Positions 5,621-6,637 of a DNA stretch of 6,637 bases are shown in pieces. The stretch covers positions 1-6,637 of the forward strand of contig VHBV01000074.1 in assembly GCA_016882165.1 (NCBI GenBank), read 5' to 3'. This DNA is from Candidatus Pelagibacterales bacterium (GTDB lineage: Bacteria > Pseudomonadota > Alphaproteobacteria > Rickettsiales > UBA1997). The position numbers and the translations under genes were made by a program. Each line of letters starts with the position of its first letter. Within the stretch, counting starts at the first letter, position 1. Below the pieces are notes generated by a model that searched no databases, was not told the origin of the DNA, and saw only the letters and a program-made list of their open reading frames with translations.

Positions 5621-6395
5621 TTTCAAACTCCTTCTTTAAATTAAAATAATTACTTTCAATGCTTGGTTTTGGTTGGTTGCGTGCAATAGCAGCTTCAACT
5701 TTTGAAAACTTTTCTCTTAAGCTACTAGCCGATTGAACGGCTGGAAAATATTGATCTCCAAAGCGATTAGATATTTCTTGAATCACTCTTTTAACATCTT
5801 CAACGGCACTTGCTCTTTGTGCCAAATCTTTTTCTACCAAAAGTTTAATTTCTTTCTTCCAAGAATTTGTATTTAGCTTTCTGTTTAGCTTTGCTTCCAA
5901 AACAAATTTTAATCCCTCTGCTAATTCTTCAATTTCTGAATCTTTAATATTAACATTAATATCATCATTAATATTGATATTATCACTAATACTAATATGT
6001 ATATTATGCGATCCCGCCTGATCGGGAGTGATCGGGGGGCGAAGAGATGTTGATTTTATTGATCTCTCGGGATAGGCTAATTTCTCACCATTTTCAAGGG
6101 TAATTTCTCCATCAATTATTCTTTGATAGATTTTCTTGTGATATTTTTTTAGATTACCTAATTTACCAGCTATTATTGAAGTTTGATATTTTTCTTCATC
6201 ACGCTTAAATTGATTAATTAGAGGGTTAATTATAAACTTTAAAGTTTGGTCTAACTTTCCATAGTCGCCAGCTTTCTGATAATTATATATTGCTTTAAAT
6301 AATTTTCCAGCTTGCTGATCCGATAGTTCGCCTAAGACCTCTAAACTTTCAGTATGAAGAACAAAAGATTTATTTTTTGTTGTTTGATTTGTCAT
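5613..6395 (-). CDS. Phage replication initiator-like protein (DUF6291 N-terminal domain)
   Basis: Residues 1-85 fit the DUF6291 pattern common in phages and prophages: SFVLHTESLEVLGELSDQQAG, then KLFKAIYNY, NPLINQFKRDEEKY and a positively charged AGKLGNLKKY. Residues 110-155 are a low-complexity linker dominated by Ile, Asn and Asp. The C-terminal part (156-240, with SWKKEIKLLVEKD and FGDQYFPAVQSASSLREKF) resembles the C-terminal domains of phage replisome organisers. The likely role is to bind the phage origin and recruit the helicase encoded two genes downstream. The start at 6395 has AGGA with an 8-nt spacer and overlaps the previous gene by 26 nt. The DNA encoding the linker has unusual repeats (see 5944-6076) and may itself be the origin, as in lambda gene O. 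The function is inferred from the family and from gene order. Confidence 0.78.
   Translation of the reverse strand: MTNQTTKNKSFVLHTESLEVLGELSDQQAGKLFKAIYNYQKAGDYGKLDQTLKFIINPLINQFKRDEEKYQTSIIAGKLGNLKKYHKKIYQRIIDGEITLENGEKLAYPERSIKSTSLRPPITPDQAGSHNIHISISDNININDDINVNIKDSEIEELAEGLKFVLEAKLNRKLNTNSWKKEIKLLVEKDLAQRASAVEDVKRVIQEISNRFGDQYFPAVQSASSLREKFSKVEAAIARNQPKPSIESNYFNLKKEFENE
5628..5633 (-). promoter_or_regulatory. Strong ribosome binding site that fixes the start of the 141-aa gene
   Basis: AAGGAG on the minus strand is followed by TTTGAAA and then ATG at 5620. It lies in the last codons of the initiator gene. The spacing favours this ATG over the in-frame TTG at 5626. Confidence 0.7.
5944..6007. 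repeat. AT-rich repeat tract inside the initiator gene, candidate unwinding element
   Basis: About 64 bp have only some eight G or C bases. The tract holds ATTAATAT twice (5955-5962 and 5967-5974, 12 bp apart), the inverted repeat GATA-T-TATC (5976-5984) and a tandem ACTAAT (5985-5996). In protein it is the Ile/Asn/Asp linker. The position beside GC-rich repeats inside an initiator gene resembles the AT-rich unwinding element next to iterons in phage origins. Confidence 0.5.
6007..6038. repeat. GATC repeats in 10-bp phase with a GC-rich hairpin, candidate origin iterons
   Basis: GATC occurs at 6010, 6020 and 6030, exactly one helical turn apart. Two tandem 10-mers, TGATCGGGAG (6019-6028) and TGATCGGGGG (6029-6038), differ at one position. 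TCCCG (6012-6016) can pair with CGGGA (6023-6027) over a 6-nt loop. A further degenerate copy, TGATCTCTCGGGA, lies at 6060-6072. This is the most GC-rich patch of the window and encodes residues 119-130 of the initiator. Confidence 0.55.
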
Positions 6396-6576
6396 TTTGA
6401 GTTTCCTGTATTATTTTATTCAGATTTTCAGCCATATCATAAAAACCTTGCTTGATTCTGTCTTCAACTAATTTAGGAAGCTTTAAATCTGCCAAATCAT
6501 CAAGAACCCTTGCAATTTGTCGGTTTTTCTGTCTGTTTATTTCTTGAATAATCACTGTTTCCTGTAAATTTTGCAT
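6370..6576 (-). CDS. Uncharacterised 68-aa helical protein
   Basis: I do not recognise this protein. The ATG at 6576 has AAAGG with a 5-nt spacer, which supports the start, and the 3' end overlaps the initiator gene by 26 nt. The product is hydrophilic and almost certainly helical (EINRQKNRQIARVLDDLAD, then VEDRIKQGFYDMAENLNKII), ending in a lysine/asparagine-rich tail. It has no cysteines, membrane segment or recognisable helix-turn-helix. Small early phage proteins that regulate transcription or bind a partner often lie here, just before the initiator, but no function can be assigned. Confidence 0.7.
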   Translation of the reverse strand: MQNLQETVIIQEINRQKNRQIARVLDDLADLKLPKLVEDRIKQGFYDMAENLNKIIQETQNDKSNNKK

Positions 6577-6589
6577 AATTGCCTTTCAA

Positions 6590-6637
6590 TTATTTTTGTT
6601 TTTCTTCAATAGTCAATTCATTAATTAACATTTCAGT
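6590..6637 (-). CDS. 3' end of an upstream gene (partial)
   Basis: The minus strand is open from the right edge to TAA at 6592-6590 and reads TEMLINELTIEEKQK. The stop lies 13 nt before the start of the next gene, the spacing seen elsewhere in this chain, so it is probably the end of a real gene. Fifteen residues do not allow identification. A tiny non-coding reading frame is the alternative. Confidence 0.4.
   Translation of the reverse strand, partial: TEMLINELTIEEKQK

Noticed and set aside
5621..5626. TTG start at 5626 for the 141-aa protein
   Set aside because: Only one base separates it from the AAGGAG site. The ATG at 5620 has a proper 7-nt spacer.
1..6637. tRNA or other structured RNA genes, transposases and CRISPR arrays
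   Set aside because: Reading both strands showed no cloverleaf-like GC-rich segment, no transposase or integrase motif and no regularly spaced long repeats. Almost all bases are covered by the minus-strand genes.

Overview
This AT-rich window (roughly two-thirds A+T by eye) is a compact stretch of phage or prophage replication and DNA-modification genes. Every gene I accept is on the minus strand, so transcription runs from position 6637 towards 1. Genes are packed with 1-26 nt overlaps or gaps of a few nucleotides, and there is no RNA gene, transposase or intergenic stretch longer than about 70 bp. The replication genes (DUF6291-type initiator, DnaB-family helicase) and the phage-type helicase/methyltransferase point to a tailed phage, prophage or related island. 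The host is probably an AT-rich Gram-negative bacterium. I think an intracellular or free-living alphaproteobacterium is possible, but the sequence does not prove it.

Layout in transcription order. (1) 6637-6370: the last residues of an upstream gene, then a 68-aa helical protein. (2) 6395-5613: a 260-aa replication initiator-like protein whose linker is encoded by a remarkable DNA patch, an AT tract beside a GC-rich block of GATC repeats in 10-bp phase. This is a candidate replication origin lying inside the initiator gene. (3) 5620-5195: an unrecognised 141-aa protein, then (4) 5195-3918: a DnaB-type replicative helicase with a TAATG overlap. The position suggests that the 141-aa protein is a helicase loader. 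(5) 3913-3707: a 68-aa unknown. (6) 3682-1484: a 732-aa SNF2-like helicase fused to a beta-class DNA methyltransferase. (7) 1482-1039: a 147-aa helical unknown. (8) 1036-92: a DNMT3-like C5-cytosine methyltransferase. (9) 91-1: a convincing sigma70-type promoter and a strong ribosome binding site before a truncated gene that begins MGTRHLI.

The first half appears to load and run the phage replisome. The second half encodes a DNA translocase plus two DNA methyltransferases with no restriction endonuclease beside them, so self-protection from host restriction or epigenetic marking is more likely than a restriction-modification system. Three observations stand out. First, the helicase-methyltransferase junction carries a strong internal Shine-Dalgarno and ATG, an in-phase A AAA AAG slippery heptamer, and an out-of-frame TAA overlapping the ATG. 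One locus could therefore give helicase, methyltransferase and fusion products. Second, there is the candidate origin inside the initiator gene. Third, an 18-bp direct repeat lies at the stop codons of both the 147-aa gene and the cytosine methyltransferase, so the methyltransferase gene looks like a removable cassette.
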